A DNA stretch of 64,000 nucleotides, from positions 1-64,000 of the forward strand of contig NZ_JADEVO010000024.1 in NCBI RefSeq assembly GCF_017114825.1, read 5' to 3'. A program made the position numbers and the translations under genes. Positions within the stretch are counted from its first letter, which is position 1; the number at the start of each line of letters is the position of its first letter. Positions 19,081 through 28,581 of this stretch are shown in pieces. The notes below the pieces were generated by a model, which saw only the letters and a program-made list of their open reading frames with translations, did not search any database and was not told the DNA's origin. The DNA is from Pseudomonas gregormendelii. GTDB taxonomy: Bacteria; Pseudomonadota; Gammaproteobacteria; Pseudomonadales; Pseudomonadaceae.

Positions 19081-20349
19081 ATGCCCTTTGCAACCATCTC
19101 CGTTATCGGTCTCGGCTACATCGGTCTGCCAACAGCGGCTGTTTTCGCGTCGCGTAAAAAACAAGTGATCGGCGTAGACGTAAATCAAAACGCAGTGGAT
19201 ATCATAAATCGTGGTCAGATTCATATCGTTGAACCAGACTTAGATATGGTTGTGCACGCCGCAGTCACCGAAGGATACCTCCGTGCCACCACAAAACCGG
19301 AGCCTGCCGACGCTTTCTTAATTGCCGTGCCTACGCCGTTTAAGGGTAATCACGAGCCAGACTTGAGCTATATTAAGGCAGCTAGTAAAAGCATTGCGGC
19401 GGTTCTGAAGAAGGGCGACTTGGTTATCCTAGAATCGACATCCCCGGTCGGCGCCACGGAGCAAATGGCTGCTTGGCTGGCCGACGCTCGCCCCGACTTA
19501 AGTTTCCCCCAAACACATGGTGAAAACTCAGATATCCGTATTGCACACTGCCCAGAACGCGTTCTACCGGGCCATGTGCTACGTGAACTAGTACAAAATG
19601 ACCGTGTAATCGGGGGTATGACACCTAAGTGCTCTGAGTTGGCTATCAGTTTGTACAAGATCTTTGTAAAAGGCGACTGCATCATTACGAATGCTCGCAC
19701 CGCTGAAATGTGTAAACTTACTGAGAACAGCTTCCGCGACACGAATATTGCGTTCGCTAACGAACTCTCTATGATCTGCGATAAATTAGACATTAACGTC
19801 TGGGAATTAATTACATTAGCAAATCGACACCCACGAGTTAACATACTTCAACCCGGTCCAGGCGTGGGCGGGCATTGTATCGCTGTTGACCCTTGGTTTA
19901 TCGTTAACAAAACCCCAGATCAAGCTCAATTAATTCGAGTTGCTCGCGAGGTTAATGATAGTAAGCCTAACTGGGTAATCGAACAGGTATCTTCAGCAGT
20001 CGCTGATTTTTTACAAGCAAATCCTGATAAAAACGCTCAGCAAGTAACAATTGCATGCTTTGGACTAGCCTTCAAACCTGATATTGATGATTTAAGAGAG
20101 AGCCCTGCTGTACTGATTTCGAAACAGATTGCTTCGAAACACGTTGGCAGAATGTTAGCAGTGGAACCAAATATCCTTGAGTTGCCACCTGAGCTAGCTT
20201 GCGACTTTACACTGCTAAGCTTAGAAAACGCTTTGGATGAAGCTGATGTTTTAGTTTTACTAGTAGATCATACCGAATTCAAAGCAGTCTCCGCGACCGA
20301 TCTTATTGGATATAAGGTAGTTGATACTCGGGGAATCTGGACCTCGTAA
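19081..20349 (+). CDS. wecC: UDP-N-acetyl-D-mannosamine dehydrogenase
   Basis: 422-residue member of the UDP-glucose/UDP-ManNAc dehydrogenase family. It oxidises UDP-ManNAc twice with NAD+ to UDP-ManNAcA. The N-terminal NAD fold starts ISVIGLGYIGLPTAAVFASR; VPTPFKGNHEPDLSYI and ESTSPVGATEQM follow; the central domain has CKLTENSFRDTNIAFANELS and GPGVGGHCIAVDPWFI, whose cysteine is catalytic. A C-terminal UDP-binding domain (CFGLAFKPDIDDLRESPA) closes it. The pattern fits WecC better than Ugd. A 184-bp gap to the next gene holds no evident feature. Confidence 0.95.
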   Translation: MPFATISVIGLGYIGLPTAAVFASRKKQVIGVDVNQNAVDIINRGQIHIVEPDLDMVVHAAVTEGYLRATTKPEPADAFLIAVPTPFKGNHEPDLSYIKAASKSIAAVLKKGDLVILESTSPVGATEQMAAWLADARPDLSFPQTHGENSDIRIAHCPERVLPGHVLRELVQNDRVIGGMTPKCSELAISLYKIFVKGDCIITNARTAEMCKLTENSFRDTNIAFANELSMICDKLDINVWELITLANRHPRVNILQPGPGVGGHCIAVDPWFIVNKTPDQAQLIRVAREVNDSKPNWVIEQVSSAVADFLQANPDKNAQQVTIACFGLAFKPDIDDLRESPAVLISKQIASKHVGRMLAVEPNILELPPELACDFTLLSLENALDEADVLVLLVDHTEFKAVSATDLIGYKVVDTRGIWTS

Positions 20350-20533
20350 CAACTTTAAGTAACGAATACTATATAAAGTGCATGAAGTTCTACATTTAAC
20401 CTTTTTCAGCTTTCCATAAGTAACATTCACGCACCTTGTAAATCGAATAGCGATCGGATGACCTGCAGTAACATGACGGGTTCGAACGCCAGATTAGTTA
20501 AGCCCAAAGATATTCTTTGGTCAGGGAACTCGA

Positions 20534-21643
20534 ATGAGCAGTAAACCTATCTACGTAACCCAGCCATACTTGCCACCTTTGAAAGAATTTATTCCCTATC
20601 TAGAACAGATTTGGGACAACAAAATTCTTACGAATGGTGGACCGATGCATCAGCAGCTCGAGGACGCGCTGTGCGATTATCTTGGCGTCGAGCATATCGC
20701 TCTTTTTAACAACGGCACCATTGCATTGTTAACAGCATTACAAGCCTTGAGAGTTACAGGAGAGGTGATTACCACTCCATATTCCTTTGTTGCTACTGCA
20801 CATTCACTATTATGGAACGGAATCAAGCCAGTCTTCGTTGACATCGATCCTCAAAATCTAAATTTAGACCCTGCAAAAATTGAAGCTGCTATCACCCCGC
20901 AGACAACAGCCATAATGCCAGTTCATTGTTACGGGAACCCTTGCGATGTGAAAGCTATCCAAAGAATAGCCGACAATTATAACCTGCGGGTTATCTATGA
21001 CTCCGCACATGCTTTCGGAGTAAAAGATGCAGGCGGAAGCATTCTTCGACACGGGGATCTAAGCGTTTTAAGCTTCCATGCCACCAAAGTATTTAATACA
21101 TTCGAAGGTGGCGCTATTGTTTGCCCCGACGCCAAAACAAAACAACGTATTAACAATTTGAAAAACTTCGGAATAGTTGACGAGGTCACCGTAGTAGCCC
21201 CAGGCATAAATGGCAAAATGAGCGAAATTAATGCCGCATTTGGCCTACTACAATTACAACATATCGATCGTGTAATGAATCGCCGCCGTGAGATCGATGC
21301 AATATACCGTGAGCAACTGTCAACTATCAAGGGCATTCGGCTAATCGAAAAAACAGAACAGGTAGTAGAAAACAATTCGTATTTCCCTATCCTTATAGAG
21401 CCCGAATACGCGTTAAGCCGCGATGATCTTTACAACAAGTTTAAAGAATCTAACATATTTGCTCGACGTTATTTCTATCCGTTAATTAGCGAATTTCCAA
21501 TGTATCGAGGAATGCAATCGGCTCGTCGAAACAATCTCTCTGTAGCCAACGACGCCGCAGAAAAAGTACTTTGCTTGCCGATATATCCAGCTATGGAAAA
21601 TAGCGATGTAACTCGTATCTTAGACATTATAAAGGAATATTGA
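20534..21643 (+). CDS. DegT/DnrJ/EryC1-type sugar aminotransferase (VioA/WecE-like)
   Basis: 369-residue PLP-dependent nucleotide-sugar aminotransferase. The Schiff-base lysine lies in LSFHATKVFNTFEGGAIV (about residue 184); earlier landmarks are FNNGTIALLTALQAL, TTPYSFVATAHSLLWNGIKP and DSAHAFG. The HATKVFNTFEGG form is typical of dTDP-4-keto-6-deoxyhexose 4-aminotransferases such as VioA, so the product is probably dTDP-Qui4N or dTDP-Fuc4N. The acetyltransferase and WecF-like transferase that follow support this. No rmlA/rmlB was found in the window; the dTDP precursor must come from genes elsewhere. The exact epimer cannot be read from the sequence. Confidence 0.88.
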   Translation: MSSKPIYVTQPYLPPLKEFIPYLEQIWDNKILTNGGPMHQQLEDALCDYLGVEHIALFNNGTIALLTALQALRVTGEVITTPYSFVATAHSLLWNGIKPVFVDIDPQNLNLDPAKIEAAITPQTTAIMPVHCYGNPCDVKAIQRIADNYNLRVIYDSAHAFGVKDAGGSILRHGDLSVLSFHATKVFNTFEGGAIVCPDAKTKQRINNLKNFGIVDEVTVVAPGINGKMSEINAAFGLLQLQHIDRVMNRRREIDAIYREQLSTIKGIRLIEKTEQVVENNSYFPILIEPEYALSRDDLYNKFKESNIFARRYFYPLISEFPMYRGMQSARRNNLSVANDAAEKVLCLPIYPAMENSDVTRILDIIKEY

Positions 21644-21644
21644 G

Positions 21645-22217
21645 GTGGCATTTCTCACTCGCGAACAGATTTTTGAGATGGGTTTTATTCATGTTGGCGA
21701 GAACGTTAAACTATCAGACAAAGCTTCATATTATAATTGTGCCAACATAACTATCGGAAACAATGTAAGGATTGATGACTTTTGTGTTATTTCTGCCGGA
21801 ACTGGCGGGATTGTGATTGGAAGCTACATTCACATCGCAGTTTATAGTTTACTAACAGGCGCAGGAAAAATTACATTAAATGATTTTAGCGGTCTATCAT
21901 CTCGGGTCTCAATTTACAGCAGTAGCGATGACTACTCTGGGGCCAGCATGACCAATCCAACGGTGCCAGACGAGTTTACATGCGTCAAAAGCGCCGATAT
22001 TTCCGTTGGGCGACATGTCATAGTTGGGGCTGGTAGCATAGTACTTCCCGGTGTGATTATTGAGGAAGGAGTAGCCGTTGGCGCACTAAGCTTAGTATCG
22101 AAAAATTGTCTAGCTTTTGGCATTTATTCTGGTGTTCCGGTAAAGCGAATAAAAGAAAGAAAAAATGACTTTTTAGACCTAGAACAAAAACTCCGCAACA
22201 AATTGACTGATAACTAA
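21645..22217 (+). CDS. Left-handed beta-helix sugar N-acetyltransferase (VioB-like)
   Basis: 190 residues with hexapeptide repeats (ITIGNNVRIDDFCVIS, VIGSYIHIAVYS, ISVGRHVIVGAGSIVLPGV, EEGVAVGALSLV). The N-terminus TREQIFEMGFIHVGENVKLS resembles VioB-type dTDP-4-amino-4,6-dideoxyglucose acetyltransferases. It probably acetylates the amino sugar made by the preceding enzyme using acetyl-CoA. GTG start one base after the aminotransferase stop, with AAGGA in the end of that gene, indicating translational coupling. Could instead O-acetylate a sugar; the pairing with the aminotransferase favours N-acetylation. Confidence 0.8.
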   Translation: MAFLTREQIFEMGFIHVGENVKLSDKASYYNCANITIGNNVRIDDFCVISAGTGGIVIGSYIHIAVYSLLTGAGKITLNDFSGLSSRVSIYSSSDDYSGASMTNPTVPDEFTCVKSADISVGRHVIVGAGSIVLPGVIIEEGVAVGALSLVSKNCLAFGIYSGVPVKRIKERKNDFLDLEQKLRNKLTDN

Positions 22218-22221
22218 TGCA

Positions 22222-23364
22222 ATGAAAATACTTCACCTTGCCGATGATGAAAAATTTATAGACCTCGCGATAAAAACGTTTGAAGTTGCCGCTCCTGACC
22301 AAAATGACTTGTACGTATACAGTAGACATCCATTACGTCTTGTAAAATCCAGGGCGTCAATACCTTCGAAGCTGTCGCTTTTGACTGGTTATTTAGCAAA
22401 AAAAATCAACCAGTATGACCTAGTAATCATTCACTCGCTAAACCCAGCTTGGTATCCATCCATCTTAAAACTAAATAGAAACATCCCAATAGTTTGGATA
22501 GGATGGGGTTACGATTACTACGATATAATCTATTCTTCCCCGAAGCAAATGCTGCTGCCGTTAACAAAGCAACGTATGAAGGAAATACAAACAACAGGCA
22601 GCTTATATAGCAAAATAAAATCAAAATTAAAAAATCTTATAACATCCACAAGCAAAACCAAAGTCATAGAAAGAATAAATTATTTTTCACCTGTATTACC
22701 TGCAGAATTTGATCTGGTAAAAAATATGTTTTCAGGGACTAAATTCCCTGAATATATTTTTTGGAATTACGGGAATCTTGAGGAAGATCTCGTTAGGGGA
22801 TTCACCGATTCCCAAGTCACAGGAAACGCAATCCTTGTTGGAAACAGCGCATCTTTAGAAAATAATCATTTAGATACGTTCTCCTTATTATCCAATACGG
22901 GGTTTCAAAAGAGATTTCTGGTGTGTCCACTTAGTTACGGCGACGCGCGATATCGGGATTTATTGACAAAAATTGGACGCGACAGATTCGGCGAATTGTT
23001 TAAACCTTTAGTAGATTTTGTTCCAATTGATCTATATGTACGAACACTAGAGTCATGCGGCTTTGTTATAATGAATCATGTGCGCCAACAAGCGGTCGGC
23101 AACATCGTTATTATGCTTTATCTCGGAGCAAAAGTATTCTTACGCCGGGAATGCCCTACATTCGAATTCTTCCACAGTCAGGGTGCGATAATATTTTCAG
23201 TTCAGCAGCTGGAGCAAAACCCGGATTTGCTCAATGCAAAGCTTGATCAACAAAGTATGAAGATAAATCGAAGTATTGTCATGAAGAATTGGTCAAAAGC
23301 TAGTTCCGATAAAAAAACAATGGACCTTATAAATAAGGTAACTATGCCGTCGTTAACAATATGA
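22222..23364 (+). CDS. 4-acetamido-4,6-dideoxyhexose transferase (WecF-like, GT56)
   Basis: 380 residues related to WecF, the dTDP-Fuc4NAc:lipid II Fuc4NAc transferase of enterobacterial common antigen. Features: MKILHLADDEKFIDLAIKTF at the N-terminus, YDLVIIHSLNP, VWIGWGYDYYDII, then ILVGNSASLENNHLDTFSLL, VCPLSYGDARY, and MNHVRQQAVGNIVIMLYLGA. These match the layout of the family. It likely adds the sugar made by the two preceding genes to the lipid-linked intermediate on the cytoplasmic face of the membrane. It overlaps the next gene by four bases (ATGA). Strongly AT-rich, as is typical of transferred sugar genes. Confidence 0.85.
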   Translation: MKILHLADDEKFIDLAIKTFEVAAPDQNDLYVYSRHPLRLVKSRASIPSKLSLLTGYLAKKINQYDLVIIHSLNPAWYPSILKLNRNIPIVWIGWGYDYYDIIYSSPKQMLLPLTKQRMKEIQTTGSLYSKIKSKLKNLITSTSKTKVIERINYFSPVLPAEFDLVKNMFSGTKFPEYIFWNYGNLEEDLVRGFTDSQVTGNAILVGNSASLENNHLDTFSLLSNTGFQKRFLVCPLSYGDARYRDLLTKIGRDRFGELFKPLVDFVPIDLYVRTLESCGFVIMNHVRQQAVGNIVIMLYLGAKVFLRRECPTFEFFHSQGAIIFSVQQLEQNPDLLNAKLDQQSMKINRSIVMKNWSKASSDKKTMDLINKVTMPSLTI

Positions 23365-24773
23365 ACGCCAAGAAAATCGCTGCTTTTGCCATTGGCCCAA
23401 TTGGAAGTGCCGCTCTAGGCTTCATCACACTACCTCTCATTACATGGTTCTATTCCGCCGAAGATGTCGGGCGAATAGCGATGCTCCAGGTATTGTTGAG
23501 CTTCTGCGTCTTAGTATTTGCTTTAGGTCTCGACCAAGCGTATGTACGAAACTATCACGACTCGCAAAACAAACCATCCTTATTAAAAACCTCATTAACT
23601 CCTGGCTTTCTCTTATTAATTATTGCATCTGTGTGCGCTCTACTTTTTCCTGGCGCAATATCTGAGCTTTTATTTGGCGTTAAAAGCACCCTGATAAGTG
23701 TAGTCATCGTGTCGTGCATGCTGGCCGCATTAGTCTCTAGATTTTTATCTCTCGTATTAAGAATGCAGGAAAAGGGATTAGCATTTTCTCTCAGTCAGCT
23801 TTTACCAAAGATTGTATTTATTTTCATATTAGTGACATATATCACTTTTTCTTTTGGGAACGATTTTCGGCATTTGATAATAGCGCACGCCATTTCAATA
23901 ATCACCGTAACAATAATATTTGCTTGGAACACCCGTCAAGTTTGGTTGGCCGCATACAAAGAACCAATTGATCAAAATGAATTAACAACCATGCTTAGTT
24001 TCGGAATGCCCCTGATTGTAGGTGGTGCTGCATTCTGGGGACTAACAGCAATAGATAGATTATTTCTTCGCAGCTTTTCAACATTCGAAGAACTAGGTGT
24101 CTACTCCGTGGCATCTAGTTTTGCTGCAGTTGCAATAATTTTCCAGAGTGTGTTTTCAACCGTATGGGCACCAACTGTTTATAGATGGGCATCAGAAGGC
24201 TTAAACAACGAAAAAATTGACAGCGTTACAGAGCACGTTTTGGCGACCGTAGTATTTATATTTATACTGGCGGGTCTTTTTTCAGGAGTTGTCAGCTATA
24301 TACTTCCAAAAGAATATGGAAACGTACAGTACATTCTGGTTGCGTGTATGGCCTACCCCTTGTTTTATACGCTATCTGAAACGACTGTTGTGGGGCTCGG
24401 TATCACCCGGAAGAGTAGCTATGCGATGATAGCTTCCCTATTAGCGGTTTTGGTGAACCTGATTGGAAATTACCTATTAGTGCCTAAGTACGGTGCCGCG
24501 GGTGCTAGCGTCTCAACCGCAATCGCTTTCTGGATTTTTCTAGTATGCAGAACCGAATTTTCCTGCATCAGCTGGCGGCAATTACCTAGAACCAAATTAT
24601 ACAGCGTTACATTTGCGTGTTTAATAGCGTGCGTTGGAACATCGCTTTGCGGATCAAATTATCCGTCATTGGCAGTTTTCCCATGGATTTTAATAGGCTG
24701 CACAAGCTTATATATATTCAGATCTTCAATTGGCGCTGCAAGAGCAGAATTTATACGCCAGATACAACAATGA
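23361..24773 (+). CDS. wzx: Repeat-unit flippase (Wzx)
   Basis: 470-residue polytopic protein of the polysaccharide transporter/MVF superfamily with about 12-14 hydrophobic segments. It begins IAAFAIGPIGSAALGFITLP and contains FYSAEDVGRIAMLQ, the typical Wzx segment after helix 1, LDQAYVRNYHDSQNK, and FGMPLIVGGAAFWGLTAIDR at the start of the second half. It would move the undecaprenyl-linked unit to the periplasm for Wzy. Starts inside the stop of the WecF-like gene and ends inside the start of the next gene. A Wzz/Wzc-type co-polymerase and Wzy in the locus confirm a Wzx/Wzy-dependent pathway. Confidence 0.92.
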   Translation: MNAKKIAAFAIGPIGSAALGFITLPLITWFYSAEDVGRIAMLQVLLSFCVLVFALGLDQAYVRNYHDSQNKPSLLKTSLTPGFLLLIIASVCALLFPGAISELLFGVKSTLISVVIVSCMLAALVSRFLSLVLRMQEKGLAFSLSQLLPKIVFIFILVTYITFSFGNDFRHLIIAHAISIITVTIIFAWNTRQVWLAAYKEPIDQNELTTMLSFGMPLIVGGAAFWGLTAIDRLFLRSFSTFEELGVYSVASSFAAVAIIFQSVFSTVWAPTVYRWASEGLNNEKIDSVTEHVLATVVFIFILAGLFSGVVSYILPKEYGNVQYILVACMAYPLFYTLSETTVVGLGITRKSSYAMIASLLAVLVNLIGNYLLVPKYGAAGASVSTAIAFWIFLVCRTEFSCISWRQLPRTKLYSVTFACLIACVGTSLCGSNYPSLAVFPWILIGCTSLYIFRSSIGAARAEFIRQIQQ

Positions 24774-25879
24774 CAGCAAACCGCTACTTACAACCCTATT
24801 TCTTCAGTGAATTGACCTTGAATATCATTATAGTTTGTTACTTTTCAATATACGACACAACACCTAGAGCTTTTCGAGCACGCTCGCTGTACGAATCGCT
24901 ATCAAATCTCGGACATACTGTAACAGTTATAACACCGGCACCTGCCAATAGTACTAACGTAGCGAAAAATGAAAGCAGCTTTAGAGCATCGATTAAGCAG
25001 CTAGTTCGGCGAACTGTAGTTTTTTTGTTACCGGATGGAATTGGTACTTTTAGAATACCTTTCTTTATCCAACAGATGAAAGGTAAGACTTCAGACATCA
25101 CAATTTCGGTTGGACTTCCATTCACTGTTCATCTTGCAACCGCCATTTCAATACATTTAAGATTATTAAAAACTAAATTTGCAATTGCTGATTATGGTGA
25201 CCCATACAGTCAAAACCCAGGTTCGCAGAAGTGTTTTTACGCGAAAGTTATGGAAAAATGGGTTGTCTCTAAATTTGACATTATTACAATACCTACGATC
25301 AAAGCTGTTGACGCTTTTACACAAGTAATAACTTCTAAAAATAAACTCATTGTTATCCCCCAAGGTTATGCAATCAACCAGAACCACGCCATTAATTACA
25401 AAAAAAATCTGATACCCAATTTTGCTTATGCTGGAATCCTTTACAAATTAATCAGAAATCCTAAAACTTTTTTTGAATACCTTTTAGCCGCTGACTTTGA
25501 TTTTCGATTTCACATCTATACCGATGTTAACAATACTGAGACAATGCAAATATTGAAGCCATATATCGGGCGCCTAGGAGAAAAACTTATTGTCCATGAG
25601 ATGATCCCTCGTGAACAGTGCATCGAAGCGCTTAGTCACATGGATTTCCTAATCAATTTTTCAAATGATTCAACCTCACAAACTCCCAGTAAAATTGTGG
25701 ATTACACAATAAGCTCCCGTCCTTTTTTAAATATATATCAAACCCAATTAGAGTTTAAGGAATTCGAGATGTTTATCAACTGGGATTATTCTGCCTTTAA
25801 GAGCACCGATATTTCTGACTATGATGAGAACAAAGTAGCTAAGATGTTCATAGATTGCGTAAAACACCATGCTCAATAA
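24770..25879 (+). CDS. Glycosyltransferase, GT4-like
   Basis: 369 residues from the ATGA-overlap start at 24770; the homology-like N-terminus LNIIIVCYFSIYDTTPRAFR begins at a TTG at 24818, so a shorter 353-residue protein is equally possible. GT-B fold pattern: FRARSLYESLSNLGHTVTVI near the N-terminus, ISVGLPFTVHLATA, ADYGDPYSQNP, VIPQGYAI, and near the end FLINFSNDSTSQTPSKIVDY, with the usual sugar-nucleotide region. Donor and acceptor cannot be assigned. Overlaps wzy by 11 bases. Confidence 0.75.
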   Translation: MTANRYLQPYFFSELTLNIIIVCYFSIYDTTPRAFRARSLYESLSNLGHTVTVITPAPANSTNVAKNESSFRASIKQLVRRTVVFLLPDGIGTFRIPFFIQQMKGKTSDITISVGLPFTVHLATAISIHLRLLKTKFAIADYGDPYSQNPGSQKCFYAKVMEKWVVSKFDIITIPTIKAVDAFTQVITSKNKLIVIPQGYAINQNHAINYKKNLIPNFAYAGILYKLIRNPKTFFEYLLAADFDFRFHIYTDVNNTETMQILKPYIGRLGEKLIVHEMIPREQCIEALSHMDFLINFSNDSTSQTPSKIVDYTISSRPFLNIYQTQLEFKEFEMFINWDYSAFKSTDISDYDENKVAKMFIDCVKHHAQ

Positions 25880-27038
25880 AAAAAACCTCCTCATACTGTT
25901 ATTTTCGCTAAAAATCCTACTGGATTTTTTCTTACCTTACAGAGATGTTAATTTCGCAATTATAGTTGCTGTATTTACAATTGCTGCATTAATTAATTTA
26001 AAGAACATCACTAAAATATCGAGAACAGAATCTAAATGGATATGCGTATTCCTTCTAATCTCATTTCTTGCGTTTATGAACTCAGATGAGCCTAGAGAAT
26101 TTTACAAGTATCTATCTCTAGTTTTGATTTATCTCGTTATACGCTCTATAGTTTCGAAAATGTCAAAAGAGTCAATTAGTAGTGCGGCCTCAATAATATT
26201 AAAACTATTCATTATTTCTTTCGTTTTTAACTATGGACTATCTTGGGCCGTAGCGTCGCCAATAAACCGAGAGTTCTACAATTTTGAGCATGCTAATCTT
26301 CTTGGTAGCTATGTGCTTATTTCTCTAACGCTCGTTTATTGTTTGAAACTACCTCGTCATTCCTTCATTTCCAGAGTTAAAATTCTGGCAGCTGCTGTGT
26401 TCACAACATCTACTGGTGCAGCCTTATTGGCCACTGTTTCATTTTTCGACTTCAAAAAATATAATGTAAAGAATTGTTTCGTTATCGCCTTGACACTCAC
26501 TTGCTCGTTGATTGCACTTTATATGGTACTTCAATTATATTCACCTCTCTATTTTTCAAAAATTTTCGGTCCATTCACATTAATAGCGGATGGAAAACTA
26601 GGAGAACTAGGCAACCTTGCGAGAGCTGGTATTCCAATTCAAGAACTTGGTGACAAATATCAGAGTTCCCTGGCATGGAGGTTTTACGCTTACTATATAT
26701 TTATCGATTTCATTGGCACACAGAATCTTTACACACTATTTTTTGGTGCAGGCTTTTGGGGTTTTTCCAAAGCATGGTCCGGAATAATGCCGCATAACGA
26801 TTTTATTCTCGCTTTAATTGATTTTGGTGTTTTAGGATTTGGTGCTCTCGTAACTGCATTTTATCAAGCCTTTAAATTCGTGGCTAAAAAATGTAAAAAC
26901 ATAACACCTCTTTTACTCATACTCACCTTCAGGCTCCTTTTTGAAAATAATATATATTCATTTTATCTAACTAGTAGCCTTGTTATGTATACAATTGTTC
27001 TTTATTTCTATGTAACCTCCAAAAAGATTAATGGGTAA
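25869..27038 (+). CDS. wzy: O-antigen/capsule polymerase (Wzy)
   Basis: 389-residue polytopic protein with about ten hydrophobic stretches and a large periplasmic loop around residues 230-310. Low overall similarity is normal for Wzy. Support: position between two transferases in a Wzx locus, TM topology, the short motif NFEHANLLGSYVLISLTLVY and GFWGFSKAWSGIMPHNDFIL, the latter reminiscent of the Wzy_C H-N-x-x-L pattern in O-antigen ligase/polymerase proteins. It would polymerise flipped units in the periplasm. Very AT-rich, with overlapping ends on both sides. Confidence 0.85.
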   Translation: MLNKKNLLILLFSLKILLDFFLPYRDVNFAIIVAVFTIAALINLKNITKISRTESKWICVFLLISFLAFMNSDEPREFYKYLSLVLIYLVIRSIVSKMSKESISSAASIILKLFIISFVFNYGLSWAVASPINREFYNFEHANLLGSYVLISLTLVYCLKLPRHSFISRVKILAAAVFTTSTGAALLATVSFFDFKKYNVKNCFVIALTLTCSLIALYMVLQLYSPLYFSKIFGPFTLIADGKLGELGNLARAGIPIQELGDKYQSSLAWRFYAYYIFIDFIGTQNLYTLFFGAGFWGFSKAWSGIMPHNDFILALIDFGVLGFGALVTAFYQAFKFVAKKCKNITPLLLILTFRLLFENNIYSFYLTSSLVMYTIVLYFYVTSKKING

Positions 27039-27996
27039 TAAAATGCTAAAGGTACTTGTGGTAACAAATATGTACCCAGGAAGAAATCAAAAATCTTTAT
27101 ATGGCGGGATCTTCGTAAAGGAACAGATAGAGTCTTTAGAACGGGCTAAGACATGTATTGTCGATACGATATGCATTGATGGACACAAAAGCAAATTCAA
27201 CTACATATCATCGGCGTTTGGCATCCTGAATAGCATCCATAAGAACAACTACGATATTATTCATATCCACTACGGCCTCAGCGGACTGTTCCTTTTATTA
27301 AGGCCATTCAAAAAATGGACGAATGTCGTTTTAACTCTGCACGGAGGGGACATATTATCTGCGCAGAAAAAACATGTTCAGGTATTTCTCACAAAGCTAT
27401 TACTTAGAAAAGTTTCGAAAGCCATTGTCATCAATCAAGAGATGGAATTATTAGTCCGTCCAATATCAAAAAAAGTAAAACTACTACCTTGCGGTGTGGA
27501 CACTAATTTCTTTAATGATACCTACTCGACTAAAAAACGAAATCGGATACTATTCGCCGGCAGTCCTCAACGCTGGGTGAAGAACTTCGATCTTTTTGAA
27601 CGAATAATTGAAGAATACAAAGCAATTTATGGAGCTGTCGAAGTCGTTGCCTTAGATGGATTTTCCAGAGACGAGATTAGAAACTTACTCAGCGATTCGT
27701 TAGCGCTAGTCATGACGTCGCGCAGTGAGGGCTCCCCACAAGTTATTAAAGAGGCGTTAAGCTGCGACTGCGCAATTCTTAGCAGCGATGTCGGTGACGT
27801 AAAAAATATTCTAGAGCACACCCCCGGCACTTTTGTGTTTTCCGACGGCGATTCAGAGCAGCATATCGCGAAGATGTTAGGCGAATCCATTCAAAAAGCC
27901 CGATCCACCCCTGGCATCAGGAGGCAACAAGTACTAAATAAAAGACTTGACTCTGAGTCCATATCTAAATCTTTATTGACTTACTACAAGGAGTGA
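27031..27996 (+). CDS. Glycosyltransferase, GT4 family
   Basis: 321 residues, GT-B fold. The N-terminus MLKVLVVTNMYPGRNQKSLY and GGIFVKEQIESL is a classic GT4 opening; IIHIHYGLSGLFLLL, LTLHGGDIL, and KLLPCGVDTNFF follow. The C-terminal donor site shows SRSEGSPQVIKEALSCDCAI with the E-x7-E pattern of the family. The ATG at 27031 overlaps the end of wzy; the ATG at 27043 matches the family start better. Role within the repeat unit unknown. Confidence 0.88.
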   Translation: MGNKMLKVLVVTNMYPGRNQKSLYGGIFVKEQIESLERAKTCIVDTICIDGHKSKFNYISSAFGILNSIHKNNYDIIHIHYGLSGLFLLLRPFKKWTNVVLTLHGGDILSAQKKHVQVFLTKLLLRKVSKAIVINQEMELLVRPISKKVKLLPCGVDTNFFNDTYSTKKRNRILFAGSPQRWVKNFDLFERIIEEYKAIYGAVEVVALDGFSRDEIRNLLSDSLALVMTSRSEGSPQVIKEALSCDCAILSSDVGDVKNILEHTPGTFVFSDGDSEQHIAKMLGESIQKARSTPGIRRQQVLNKRLDSESISKSLLTYYKE

Positions 27997-27998
27997 GT

Positions 27999-28511
27999 AT
28001 GAAAAAATTGTCTATTATTATCTATTATATTTTTATAAAACACCTACCCAACTCGAAATACATCAGACTATTCAACTGCGTACGAATCCTTTACGTTTCT
28101 AAGATTTTGAAAGTAATGCCGTATGATAAAAATTCAATATTCGAAGACAATATTTATATCTCTAACTGCAGCCAACTTCGGATAGGTAAAGCATGTCAGA
28201 TCAATGAGGGAGTTTTTATTCAAGGTGCCTCCATTGGTGACTACGTAATGATAGCGCCTAATGTATCAATATTAAATGAATCGCATACGTTTCAACGAAC
28301 AGATATTCCGATGGTTTTCCAGCCTACGACACCGAAATCTAATCCAGTAATTGATGACGACGTTTGGATCGGTCGAAATGCTGTTATCCTCCCGGGAGTG
28401 CATATTGGAAGAGGCTCTATTATTGGAGCGGGAGCTGTTGTTACGAAAAACATCCCTCCATACAGTGTTGCCGTCGGTGTACCAGCAAAAGTCATAAGAA
28501 GCAGAATATAA
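27999..28511 (+). CDS. Left-handed beta-helix O-acetyltransferase (WcaF/WbbJ-like)
   Basis: 170 residues with a short N-terminal helix and hexapeptide repeats: LRIGKACQINEGVFIQGASI, GDYVMIAPNVSILNESH, DDDVWIGRNAVILPGVHIG and RGSIIGAGAVVTKNIPPY, ending in VAVGVPAKVI, the standard LbH acetyltransferase C-terminus. It probably O-acetylates the repeat unit. AAGGAG before the ATG at 27999 decides the start over the GTG six bases earlier. A 70-base gap separates it from the next transferase. Confidence 0.88.
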   Translation: MKKLSIIIYYIFIKHLPNSKYIRLFNCVRILYVSKILKVMPYDKNSIFEDNIYISNCSQLRIGKACQINEGVFIQGASIGDYVMIAPNVSILNESHTFQRTDIPMVFQPTTPKSNPVIDDDVWIGRNAVILPGVHIGRGSIIGAGAVVTKNIPPYSVAVGVPAKVIRSRI

Positions 28512-28581
28512 ATAGACTACGCTCAACAGTACTTTTGCACTTCAATATTGCACTACTACGCCAGGACTCTGCCATAATCTC